Of a DNA stretch of 64,000 nucleotides, positions 49,701-61,957 are shown piece after piece. The notes beneath the pieces were generated by a model. The model saw only the letters and a program-made list of their open reading frames with translations, searched no databases and was not told the DNA's origin. Where the stretch lies: assembly GCA_014898415.1 (NCBI GenBank), contig RCTD01000036.1, positions 303,045 to 367,044 on the forward strand, read 5' to 3'. The translations under genes were made by a program, and so were the position numbers. Origin of the DNA: Stromatinia cepivora. Its lineage: Eukaryota; Ascomycota; Leotiomycetes; Helotiales; Sclerotiniaceae. How positions within the stretch are numbered: the stretch's first letter is position 1; every line of letters starts with the position of its first letter.

Positions 49701-50874
49701 ATTAAATATAGATAATCTTATATATAATGATTTTCTTTTTGATACAGATCGCAAATATTATTTAGAATCTCGAAATCTGATTTTTGATATCGAAAAATAT
49801 ATCTAGATTTTTTTGCAATTTATATTTACTTTAATTCATTCTTAAAACGAAGTTTCTTAATTTATAAATACTTGATTTTATTATCAATATTAAAATTAAT
49901 TTAGATATTCAGTATATTTATTATTCTTTAAGAATCGATTAGAAGATTATATATTAAAATCAAAAATAAAATAATATTTTGATATACTGATCGATAGTTT
50001 TCATTTGTAACCCTTAATTTCCTTTTATATTTTTTCAATTTGTTTTAGGTTTCAATAATAATTATATCGGGATAAATATCGGATTGAAATTTGAAGTTCT
50101 GAATTATCGTTATATATATATTAACTATAATTATATTGATTCTAATATATTTCGATTTAAAGTATCTTCAAAGTATATATATTATTGAATATTTGTTGAT
50201 AAAGGCTTTATCGTTATCATTAAATATTATACAAATATATAATAATATATTCGCTTTGTTCTTTAAATATTCCGATTTCAATTCGATATTATAATATATA
50301 TAACTATTGATTTCATAAATAGATATTATATTGAACCCTATAATCTATATATATTCGTTTAATATTTGATCAATTATATAAAACCATTCTTTTTTTTTCA
50401 ATTATATTTTTGTTTATCTGAATTATTACTTATAATTGTTTTAATCAAACTTTAAAAAATTATTTGATTTCGATATTATAAAAGTTTTTTATTATTTAAT
50501 AAATATCGAAGATAATCTTTAAGTTTTTAAAACAATTTTAAAAAATATATAACAAATAAATTCGGAATAATAAAGAAATATAAAAATAAAATAATAAAAA
50601 AATTCATGAAATCATATTATAATATATTTTCTTATAATTATACAAATTTGCTCTTCATTTCTATTATAATTCTGTATCAGCATTATACAGATTGTTCTTC
50701 ACTTTAATCTATAATATTGTAAATTATAAACTATATTATTATATTTCAATTCTATTTCGGTAATACTATATGAAAATTCTGATTTTCATTCTATTTCATC
50801 TTTATTAACTATATTAATCCTTTTTCGATTTGCTTTGCTTTCTAATTATTACTATATAATCGGATTTTATAATC

Positions 50875-51040
50875 TGTTAATTTTTAATATAAAAAATAAT
50901 AGTATTATTGATTATATAGATTGAATTAAGAATCTATATTTCTAGTAAAAATAGAATTAAGATTATCCCCAAATATAGTCTGTGCACCATTGTGATCACG
51001 TGACCTTAATTCTAATCCTATGATGGCTTCATTTCCAACA
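50875..51040 (-). repeat. 5' LTR of the Copia-type element
   Basis: 166 bp. The outer (right) end is well preserved, with TGTTGGAAATGAAGCC on the minus strand and an intact palindrome TCACGTGA (50996-51003); the inner end is converted to A/T. Confidence 0.85.
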
Positions 51041-51092
51041 AATTGTATATTAATAGAATTATTAAATTCTTTTCTTATTTAAATATAAGATT

Positions 51093-51292
51093 TGTCACAA
51101 CGCATGAATCACAGGAGGCTAATCACATAATACCTCTTATCTCTCATATCAATTGATAAACTGATCGTCTATACATATACATTACGATTCATACAATTTA
51201 ATATAATAAAATGATAATCCTAATAACATATATATACAGCCCCGCAATTCACAAATAAGTATTTGTATATATATATCTAATCACTTCTTACA
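51093..51292 (+). repeat. possible solo LTR or LTR fragment
   Basis: A patch of higher GC in AT-rich surroundings. It opens TGTCACAACGCATGAATC, has TATATATACAGCCCCGC about 140 bp in, and could end at CTTCTTACA. That layout fits an LTR, but no second copy and no convincing target duplication are present in the window. Confidence 0.3.
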
Positions 51293-51796
51293 AACTATAG
51301 TTTTTCAATTATAGATTCTAAAGAATATAATTGATTCTATTTATTCAATTCTATTACAATTTTTATATATCATATTATCTATAATTCATTACAAACATCC
51401 AATTATCTAATAATTATTCAAATAATATTTTACTTTAATAATACCTTTTTAAATAAACCTTTACAAATATTATATTCAAAAAAAAAAAGATTTATTTTAA
51501 TCTAATTAACAAAAATATAAACCCCTTTAAAAATATATCATTATTTTCATAATACAACGAATTTCATTTTCTATACATCCCAAACCTTTGAAAACCTATT
51601 CTAAAAAGCCCTATTCTTTTTCTAAATTATTTCAATAATCCTTCAAAGAAAATATAAATATAGATTTTTATAATATTATTATTAGAAAAAAGAAAACTAA
51701 TAAAAAAAAGATTTCAATATATAAAATCAATACTTCTAATAATTTAATTATTTCTTTTAATTTATTATTATAATTACAAAATCTTTATATAATTGT

Positions 51797-51890
51797 TACG
51801 AACCTCAACTACGAGACGAAGGCTAGCCGAAAGCGGGCTGAATTGTACGCTAGTTTGAAGAGTTTTCATTTATATAAAGAGAGAATTCTT
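51797..51890 (+). repeat. GC-richer island, possible LTR fragment
   Basis: Opens TGTTACGAACCTCAACTACG, stays GC-rich for about 65 bp, and is followed by TTATATAAAGAGAG, a TATA-like motif. It looks like the un-RIPped outer edge of a repeat, or a promoter of the following helicase relic. No partner copy was found. Confidence 0.3.
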
Positions 51891-52062
51891 CAATACGATT
51901 AGAAAAAGTAATGAAAAGTTTTGATTCTAAACCCAAATCTATTGTTATTCGAATATTAATTGATTCTTTGCTATAATTCTTACAATTCTTTTCATTTACT
52001 TTTGAGAACAATTCATCGATTAATTTTGGGAATAACCTTATTTTTTTTGACTTATAAGAATC

Positions 52063-52415
52063 TTCGAACCTTATCGAAAAACCTTCGAAATTCATCTTCG
52101 AAATTTACCTTCAAAATATATACAAATTTGACCTCGAAATGAGTCTTCGAAAATCCTTCGGAATATTATCGAAAACCTTCGAAATTCACCTTCCAAATTT
52201 ACCTTCAAAACATATACAAATTGGGCCTAGAAATAAACCTTCGAAAACCCTTCGGAATATTATCGAAAACCTTCAAAATTTATTTTCAAAATATATACGA
52301 ATTGAATCTAAAAATAAGTCTTCGAAAACCCTTCGGAATATTATCGAAAACCTTCGAAATTTACCTTCAAAATATATACGAATTTGATTTCGAAATGAGC
52401 TTTCGAAAACTCTAA
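52063..52415. repeat. tandem repeat of about 81-94 bp, three to four copies
   Basis: The segment CTTCGGAATATTATCGAAAA recurs with starts near 52157, 52251 and 52332, within a larger unit containing TTCAAAATATATAC; a partial unit precedes them. One unit is 13 bp shorter because an internal duplication is missing. Repeated TTCGAA palindromes occur throughout. It lies upstream of the helicase relic. Confidence 0.75.
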
Positions 52416-55400
52416 CTATTATTCCTAGGATTTTTTTGGTGGTCATTACCAATGGTGATCCATTTCGACAGGGGGGTAATGATTCAGCCAAAAAAGTTAT
52501 TATTTGGTTATCATTCTTTTATACTTCAATTTTGAACTTTTTGAAAATCTGAAAAAAGAATTCAATAAAGATTCAATTGAATTATAATTATTCGAAATTT
52601 AATTGAAATTATCTTTTAAATTGATTGATCTATATAAATTATATTAAAATTTGATTTTAATAAAATTAAAGAAAAACTAGGAAAATAGGAAAATAAAAAT
52701 CCTAAAAAGTTATTATTTGATTACTATTTCTTTATATTTCAATTTTGAGTTTTTTGAAAATCTAAAAAAAGAATTCAATAGAAATTCAATTGAATTATAT
52801 TTATTCGAAATCTGATTGAAATTATCTTTTGTATTAATCGATTGTTATTAATTTGAATCAATATATTTAAAAGATTTAATGAAAGTATTAATATTTTTGA
52901 TATAAAAATTTGGATTTTTTTAAAATGAAATATCAATTATATTAAAAAAAAATTGATCTTGAATTTCAATTTATTAAATCAATTATAAATCAAAAAAGAG
53001 ATATTCAAAAAAGAAGAAAAAATATATTTCAAAATCCCGAAATCAGGATATTTTCTATAATGTTTTAAATATTGAAAAATATTAAAATTGAAAATCGATA
53101 ATATATATATATATATTGATATAAGTATATTTCGTTATTCAAATAAAATAATATAAATCTGATCATATTGATACTTAAGTATTAATGATTTTGAACATTA
53201 TTAATACCGATTTAAATAAAACTATCCCGATATATAATATAATATAGCGAATTATATTATTCAAGATACAAATCAAGATTGCCTTATTATTTCAATCTTG
53301 ATTGAAATTATAATAATTTTTTATATAATATTTGATTCAAATAGTATTTCGTATTTGGATTTAAAATATTAATTAATCATTTATTATATTAATCAATAAT
53401 ATATTTTATTTAATAAACCTTTTGAATTAAAATCATTTTGTTAATTTCAATTTAAAATTCAATATTATTATAACAACGATCTCAATTTAAAATTCAATAT
53501 CATTATAATAACAATCTCAATTTATATATATCAAATAAATTCCTATTCAAATTGAAATTGAAATCTTTTTTAGAATTATATTCTATATTCAATTATCTTC
53601 AAATCTTTCAAATCCTTCAAAATCTTTCAAATCCTATATTATATTATTCTTTCGAATCAATATTATTAAAAATAGTTAACTATTAAATCTCCCTTTCCTT
53701 TTTCAATTCTTTTGAATTTGATACTAATGAATTATTTAATGATTTTCGAAATTCTAAAGATTTCAAAGCTAAATTGGTTTTTCAAGAAATTAATGAAATA
53801 TCATTTCTTTCTTATTATTCAATATTTCAATTTATTCTTTATAATATCTATTAAATTTGTATTCAAAATTTTAAAAATCATTTATAAGATAAATATTTTT
53901 TCGATTTAATCTTTATTTATAAAAAAAAAAATGATTCAAAAAACTTATAATATATATAATTCTTTAAATATTGAATCAATTAATCAAAATCTTTATTTAA
54001 TTCATTTATTCAAATCCGAATTCTTTTTAATTCTCTTCTTTGAATTATTTATCAAATCTTTATTTCAATATTTTTTTTATAATATAATAAAATCTAATTT
54101 AAAAAATCTCAAAAAATATATTAATTCTGATTATAAAGATCTTTCTTTGGATTTATATTTCAATCTTATTCAAAATATTTCGAAATAAGAATTATTATTA
54201 AATCGTTTCTTTTTTGAAGTTCAAATAAAGGAAAAGTATTATTCTAATGAAAATTTTAATTCGATTTAAAATGATATTATTAAAGTAAATGATGATTTAT
54301 CATTATCTTTTTTTTTCAATTTGAATTTAATTAAAAAGAATTAAAAGAATAATTTTGATTTTAAATTGAAAAGTATTGAAAAGAAGATTGATTTTATTAA
54401 AATTAATAAAGAAAATCTTATTTTATTTTAAAAATGTATTAGATATATTAAATATATTCAAAAATTTGATATTGAAGATTTGAAATTGTATTCTAATTTT
54501 TATATTATTTCTTTAAATCATATAGTTCAATTTGTTTTTAAAATAATTCTTTTTAATTTAGAAAAAATAGTATTTCTAAATAAATCTTATTTGAATATTT
54601 TAAATAACTTTGAAAAAGATAAAATCAAAAATAAAGATTTCAAATTCCTTTATAATTCCAATAATTGTAATAAATATTTTGTTTTTTTTAAGATTTTTTT
54701 TAATTTCATTTTATATATCTTTCATTTTTATTTTACTAAATTCTATTCTGATTTTAAAAATTTGAAAATTAAAATGAAGGATTTATTTAAAAAAACTATT
54801 TTTTTTAATGAAATTTTAAATTCTGAAAAAACTTTAGAATTTATTATCAAAAACAATAAAAAGTTTTTTATTAAAAAAATAAATAAAATTAAATTTAATA
54901 ATTTGAAATCAAATCAGAAAAATAATGATTTAATTGTTTCTGTAAATTCAAATGATTCTAAGGAATCTAATTCAAATGATTTAAATGATTTAAATGAATT
55001 AAACGAATTAAATGATTCTGATGATTCGAATGATTCAAATGAATTATCTAATTTATCTAATTCATCTAAATCATTTAAATTATCTAAATTAGATTTGTTA
55101 GAATTGAATTCTAATTTTATTATTGAAAATTTTGTTGAGATTAATAATTCAAATAATAAATTATTGATTGAAATAAAAGATTTAATTTTGGATATTATAA
55201 TTATTTATTTTAAATAGAAAATTGATTTAAATATCTTTGATAATCTTATTAATTACTTTTTCGTTTATTAATTTATTCAAAATAATAATTTCATTAAAGA
55301 TATTTTTCAATTATCCTAATATTATTCCCAATTTATTTATTGTAATCAATTATACATTATTGAATATTCTATTTGATAATTGATTCTTTTTTTTACTTAT

Positions 55401-57361
55401 AATTTGAATTCGATTTTAATTCGATTTATAATTAATTATTTTCAAAATTATAATCAAAATACTTTAGCCGAAATTCTTTTACATTGTAATTATACTTTTA
55501 AAATAAATAAAGAATTATTTAATGAAAATTCTATTATTATTAATTCTAATTATATAAATATGCTTTTTTATAAAGATATTATTATTAATATAAATAATTT
55601 AAAAAAGCTATTTAAATCAATTTTAGATTTTATTTATTCTTTTTTTAATAAATCAATTCTATTAAATATTGATTTAAAAGAATTTTTATATATTAGATTA
55701 AAAGATTTTAATAAATTCAAAAATCGTAAAGATAAAACTCCTTTTAAATCTTTCAAAGATTTTGATTTAAATATTAAATCAAATAATGAATTTTTAATCA
55801 ATAAAATAATTGAAATTGAAAGATTACAAAATCAATTCTTTATAATTTCGAATAATAATTTAAAATTGAATAAATCGAATTATAAGGATTACTTGAAGAA
55901 TATTTTAAAATTCAAAAAGATACTTTATTATTAATTCATTTAATTAATGATTTACTTTTAAAAAATATTGAATTATATATATTAAGATATCAGAATTCAA
56001 ATAAAGATCAAAAAGAGTTATTTCTAGATATTGGTAATTCTTTATTTATTATTAATATCTTTACTAATAAATCAAGATTTTATATAGAATCTTATACTTT
56101 CAAATTTAAATATTTCCCTATATCAATTTCTAATATTCTATTAAAATATATTATTTATATTAATCCTTTTATAAAAGCTTTAAATATCATCAATTCCAAA
56201 TTCGATTTCAATTTAATGAATCTTTATTTAAAGTATTTCAATTAATATTCTTTTGTTTCTTCAAATCTAATATATTTTCTTTAAAAATATTCCTAATCAA
56301 TATTAAATCTTCATTTGAATCTTCAAAAATATAAATAAATAATTATAGGAATTATAAAAGAATTTATAAAAAAAAGGATTAATTTAAATAATTTAATTTT
56401 TAAAAATAATTTAATTCAAACTAATGTATATCAAATTCAAAATAATTTAATAAAGTATAATTCCGAAATCGATTTTATATATTATAAACATTTTATAATT
56501 ACATTTAAAAATATCCCTTTAAATAAACAAAATAAATATTTAGAATTAAGTTTATATTTTTATGAATTTTTTGAATTAAGAGATTATATAATTGAATTAA
56601 ATCCTTTTGTTAATAATATAAATATTAGGAATCAAATGATATTGAAAAAAAAGGATTTAAAGTTAAATAATTTATTAATAAAATATAGCAAAGAATCTAA
56701 TTCTTATAATCCTTGTAAGCATTATCGAAAAAGTAGTTCTATTGATGAAAATTCGAATAAAATGATTAAAAAGCTGAAAGTTTCAAAATTTCAATCATTC
56801 TTTAATACTGTTTCTTCTAATTCTATTTTAAATCAATTATTGAAAGAATTTTTAAATAATTTAATTATCTTTTTTCATATTTTAGAATAAAAGATTTTAA
56901 TAAAAAGTATATTATTGAAAGTTCTTTATATTTTAAAGGTTTTACTTACAAATAATAATAAATCTTTGAATTATTTATTGATTAATACTTTGATTACTTC
57001 AAAAATCATTATAATGATTATTCCTTTGATTATTTTAAAAGTTGATATTTTTAATAAAGCTAAAAGTTTTAATATTTTTTGTTCTATTTGGGAAAAAAAA
57101 TAAGAGTTTAAAAATCTTATTTTAATTAGTATTGAATTAATTATTAAAAAAAGCTTTATAATAAAATTGATTGAATTAATTAATTAAAAAAAGATCGATC
57201 GATTTATAATTGATGAGTATTATTTGTTGATTATTAATTCTAATTATCAAAATATTATGTTTTGTTTTCGATCTTTTTTATTAAATAAATATCAATTTGT
57301 TTTTTTAATTAATACTTTATCTTTTTCTATTGAAAAGCAATTAATGAATTATTTATCTTTA

Positions 57362-57524
57362 TATTGGATTTTGAATCATACTGTATATCTAAGCATGGGA
57401 CTATACTATAATGGGATTAGCCTGCACATGATTCTACTGAATCATATAATCTATATAATAACTTCTAACTAGATAATTTTATAAAAATAATGTTTTTCTA
57501 TCTATTTAATATAATTTATTAATA
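57362..57524 (+). repeat. left (5') LTR of the short element
   Basis: 163 bp. It keeps GCATGGGACTATACTATAAT and CCTGCACATGATTCTACTG in its outer half; these are A/T-converted in the right copy. Confidence 0.8.
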
Positions 57525-59336
57525 GATTATAAGTCCGGGTTCTATATATTACTATATAATTTAGGGTTAGTCTTCTAAAATAAAAGATCAAATCCTTGAT
57601 AGATCCGGTAGAATAGATAAGCAAAATCGATATAATTAAACAGGAAAGCCTGTTATACTAAATACAATCAATAAAATAAAGAATAGTTTGTATAATAGAT
57701 AAATAGGGAAACCCATTATATTAAATATATCTACAAAATAGAATCGAATAGAATTATAAATTATTCAACAAATAAATAGAGAAGTTTGTTATATTAAATA
57801 TATTAACAAAATTGAATCCCAATAATACAATTAATATAAGAAAATCTGTTTTAGGAAATTATTTAAATAAAAGATACCATCTTTTTATATCCTTTTTCCG
57901 ACAATTCAAAAATCAATTGATTCCTTTAATATCTTCTTTCTTTTTTGAAAGCTTTTTTGTTTTGAAATAAGTACTCTATAAAACAAAATAAACCTTTCGA
58001 AACCTTTTCAAACAAAACTCGAATATTCCTATTTCTCGAATATTTTCGATCTTTATATAATTGATAGATTCTCTATAGAAAATCTAATAAAAATATTGGA
58101 GATTATATTTCTGATATAGTTTTTGGGGGAACTATAAAATCTATATTTGTTTTTGTTTTTTAAAGGAATCTTATACTACTTATATTAAAAGATTCTTTTA
58201 TTTATTATATTATATTAAGGAGATATTATTGTTTTTGTTTTGAGAAATAGTACTTCTGTTTTGAGGAAGTATTCTTTATATTTTTTTTGGAAATTCTTTA
58301 TTAGTATTCAATTCTTTCCTTAATTATTATTCCTTTATATTATTATTAATATCTTCGATATCTTTTTGTTCTTTTTTTTATAATTATAATTATCAATTTC
58401 GTTATCTTTTGATATATTATTTATTGTATATCATTTCAATCCTATTTTATTCTTATCTTCAAATCAATATTATTTCATTATATCTTTATATTCAATACTT
58501 ACAATAATAATTACATTAATAATTATAAAAAAAAAAAAGAATATTTCTAATAAAGAAACCAAAAATAAAATCAAAAATGATTACAAAAAAAATCGGAAAT
58601 AGAACCAAAAGAAAAAATTATATATCAAAAAATATATAAAACGATATACTAAAAAAAACAAATAATTACATTAATAATAAAAAAATATATATCCAAATAA
58701 AAGAAATATTAAACTCTATTATATAATATATAAAGATCATTAAATACCTAACCAAATATAATACTAAAAATCAATAAATATTATAACTTTTTAAAACCAA
58801 TAACTAATAAAATTTATCAATTAATATATAAAGATTATTAATATCTAAACAAATATAATACTAAAAATCAACAAATATAATAATTCTTTGAAATAAAAAC
58901 TATTAATTAATAATCTATTAATCATTCTAATTAATAACTAATTATATTTTTACTATAAAAAAAAAAATTATAAATATAATTCTATAAAATATACTATTCT
59001 ATTAAAAAAAAATATCTATATTATAATATAAAACCAAAAACTTTAATCTAATATAATTAAAGAATTAAAAACAAAAGAAATAGATTTTTTTTAATTTTTA
59101 TTATAAAAAAAGGAATATTAATTATCTTTTAAAGATTATTATATTATTATAAAACGATTATTCTATTCGAAATAATCTTATTAAATTTTGAATCTTAAAA
59201 GATTTAATAAAAGAATAATCATTTAATATTATTAACTTTCTATTTCAGATTAATATTACTCAATTCGATTTAAATCAATTATAATATTTATAATTTAACT
59301 TTTTCTACTTTTATATATATTACATTTCTAAAAGAG

Positions 59337-59499
59337 TATTGGATTTTGAATTATATTATATATCTAAATATAAAACTATATTATAATAAAATTAATCTAT
59401 ATATAATTCTACCGAATTATATAATCTATATAATAATTTCTAATCAAATAACCTTATAAAAATAATACTTTTCTATTTATTCAATATAACTTATTAACA
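59337..59499 (+). repeat. right (3') LTR of the short element
   Basis: 163 bp, the same length as the left copy. The outer end AACTTATTAACA is better preserved than the left copy's AATTTATTAATA. Confidence 0.8.
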
Positions 59500-61052
59500 T
59501 TTTAAAGAATATTTCAATTATAAAAACATTTAATATTCAAAATAATATTATTTATAAAACTAAAGTCTTTAGTTTATTCAATATAAAAAAACAATTTATT
59601 AAAATTCAAATTTATATTGAAACTTTTAAATCTATATCATTTTTAAATAATAAAAATAAGATTATTATATTTTATTCTTTTAAGAAAAATATAATTTTTT
59701 TATTAAATTTCTTGAATTATTCCTTTTATTATTCTGATTTAAATTTAGAAAAATAAAATTATATTTTAAAGAATTTCTTTATTGTTTTTAATAAATTTAA
59801 TCGAATTATTATTAATATATTTGATTTAGAAAAAGAAATTGATTCTTCTAATATATATTTAATTATTTATTTTAAATTTTATTAATCTTTTATTGGTTTT
59901 TTATAAAGTTCTAATAAAAAGGGAAAAGATTTAAGATTTAATAAATCTTGTTTTTTTTATAATAAATCTAAAAAGAATAATAAAATTAATAATATTGATT
60001 CAGATCGAATTGAATTGTATCAATATTTAAGGGAATCTTTATATAGATATAAAATTATTAATCAATATTTAGATAATAATATTATTAATGAATATTTATT
60101 TTTTCAAAAAATATATGATTTGTATATAAAAAGAAAGGAATTAATGAATATATAAATTCATTATATAAAAACTTAAAGAATTCAATGAAATAAAAAAAAA
60201 GAATTTGTTTATATAATAATAATTAATTTATATTCAAATAAATATTGGATTTGTAATATAATTCAATTATATAATTTAAATGAATCTTTTCAAACTAATG
60301 ATTATAAATTTAATAATTGTTTTAATTGAAATAATTATTTAAATAATCATTTTATAAAAAAGAAAATAAAAGATTTCAATAATTTCAATATTTTATTAAT
60401 TCTAAATAATTATTGTTTTAAATATTTATTTTTTATTTATTTTCGTTTTATTTTTAAATGAATTTTTAATAAAAAAGAATATATTTTCTTCAAATTTTAT
60501 ATAATTTTTCTTTTTGATTTTATTTGGAATATAAAATAGCAAATTCAAGATTTCATTTTCAAAGATTCTTTAAATGAATTTTTTAAATCTTTTTTTCATA
60601 TTGAAATTATCAATAATCGAATTACTTTTAATAAGAAATTTTTTAATAAAATTCATATCGACGAAATTAATACAGATTCTATTTATAGATTTTATTTTCT
60701 TTTTAGGAATTTTGATAATTCTATTTCTTTTTAATGATTTTCTTTCTTTTTGTTCTATCAATTTCCAATATCATATATTATATATTATTTTAAATTTTTA
60801 ATATTTTTAATAATAAAATTGAAATACAAAAATTGAAAAGTTTTATTATTATAAGAATATAATTTATTAATATTATTATTTTTAATATGAAAATCAATAT
60901 TTTTTAGTATAACTTTTATTTTAATAAAGAATGAATTATTATTATCTTATTTTAGAATATTATTTTGTAAATATAAATGTGAATGAATATAGTGAATAAA
61001 TAAGATTTTTATAGATTGATATTTTAATATTATAATAGAATTATAAAGAATT

Positions 61053-61678
61053 GAAATATTGAAAGATTAATATCGAAAGGGTATATTAAAAGATTATATA
61101 TTAAAGAATTAATATAAAAAGATTATATATTTTATATTGAAAGATTATTTATTAAAAGATTATATATTTTATATTGAAAAAATAATTTCTATTGAAAGAT
61201 TATTTATTGAAAGATTATTTATTAAAAGATTATTTATTAAAAGATTATATATTGAAAGATTATATATTTTATATTAAAAGAATAATATTAAAGATTAATA
61301 TTAAAAGATTATATATTAAAAGATTATATAATTCTAAGATTATATATTGAAAGATTATTTATTAAAAGAATAATATTGAAAAAATAATATTAAAAAATAA
61401 TCTATTAAAGATTAATATTAAAAGATTATATATTGAAAGATTATATATTGAAAGATTATTTATTGAAAAAATAATATTGAAAGAATAATATTAAGAAATA
61501 ATATATTAAAGATTAATATTAAAAGATTATATATTGAAAAATTATATATTAAAAGATTATTTATTAAAAGAATAATATTAAAAGAATAATATTGAAAAAT
61601 AATCTATTAAAGATTAATATTAAAAGATTATATATTGAAAGATTATTTATTAAAAGATTAATATTAAAAATAATAGAA
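61053..61678. repeat. AT-rich minisatellite, unit about 15 bp
   Basis: Dozens of degenerate copies of ATTAAAAGATTATAT, varying to ATTGAAAGATTATTT. Variation is mainly A/G in the AAAG/GAAG core and A/T in the TATATA/TTATTA half. No coding potential. Confidence 0.85.
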
Positions 61679-61777
61679 GAATAGATTTAAATTCATATAT
61701 ATATATATTTATTGAATTGATAATAATGAACGAATAAATTCGAATTTATAATATTAATAATATTATAATAACAATCC

Positions 61778-61957
61778 TGATAAACTTTTATTATAGACTC
61801 TCTTATAAATTTAAAAATCCCTCAATGAGTTTTTATTATAGACTCTCTTATAGATTTAAAAATCCTTCAATAAACTTTTATTATAGACTTCTTTATAAAT
61901 TTAAAAATCCCCCAATGAACTTTTATTATAAACTTTCTTATAAATTATAAAACCTAT
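61778..61957. repeat. 45-bp tandem repeat, four copies
   Basis: The core TTTTATTATAGACTCTCTTA recurs with an exact 45-bp period (ATTATA/ATTATAG starting near 61790, 61835, 61880 and 61925). Units also share AAATTTAAAAATCC. Copies differ mainly by C/T and G/A changes. Confidence 0.85.

Larger units (their letters stand above)
39142..51040 (-). mobile_element. Copia-type LTR retrotransposon, RIP-degraded, interrupted by a Gypsy element
   Basis: Bounded by 166-bp LTRs (39142-39307 and 50875-51040) that open TGTTGG and close TTAACA when read on the minus strand, with a perfect 5-bp target duplication AATTG (39137-39141 and 51041-51045). Without the Gypsy insertion it is about 5.5 kb, a normal Copia size. 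Minus-strand remnants of reverse transcriptase lie just right of the insertion (DHNIILLIYIDNIVIV, with N for the second catalytic Asp, about 46800-46740). Just left of it (about 40240-40000) are remnants of the RNase H region (INQEKYLDTILIKY). Stops occur throughout. The 5' LTR is the right-hand one. Confidence 0.85.
57362..59499 (+). mobile_element. short LTR element inserted in the helicase relic
   Basis: Two direct 163-bp repeats (57362-57524 and 59337-59499) open TATTGG (from TGTTGG) and close TTAATA/TTAACA. They are flanked by CTTTA (57357-57361) and TTTTA (59500-59504), a 5-bp target duplication with one C-to-T change. The whole element is 2138 bp, so the internal 1.8 kb is too short for a full retrotransposon; it has no readable frame. 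GATTATAAGTCCGG directly inside the left LTR resembles the sequence inside the Copia 5' LTR, suggesting plus orientation and a related family. Confidence 0.8.
53712..60733 (+). pseudogene. RIP-degraded telomere-linked RecQ-type helicase, split by an LTR element
   Basis: Fungal chromosome ends often carry RecQ-like helicase genes (TLH type), oriented towards the telomere as here. A long N-terminal region remains in pieces (53712-56890), including an Asn/Ser/Asp-rich stretch near 54945-55080. The helicase core is recognisable. LTNNNKSLNYLLI (from about 56949) stands where TGxGKS is expected; IIMIIPLIILKVDIFNKAKS is followed by FCSIWEKK; DEYYLL stands for motif II, and NTLSFSIEKQLMNYL for the TATLPP region (to about 57361). 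After the inserted LTR element, ..FNRIIINIFD.., DSSNIYLIIYFK and SSNKKGKDLRF (about 59908-59940) stand for motifs V and VI (..GRxGRD). Most Gly and Arg losses follow from G-to-A changes. Numerous stops make it non-functional. The 5' limit is approximate. Confidence 0.7.

Noticed and set aside
54480..55217. A 245-codon open frame in the AT-rich region as an intact gene
   Set aside because: It continues in meaning across stops on both sides and fits the degraded helicase; its Ile/Asn/Lys-rich composition reflects C-to-T decay.
61053..61678. CRISPR-like array
   Set aside because: Units are short, degenerate and contiguous with no unique spacers, in a eukaryotic subtelomere; it is a minisatellite.
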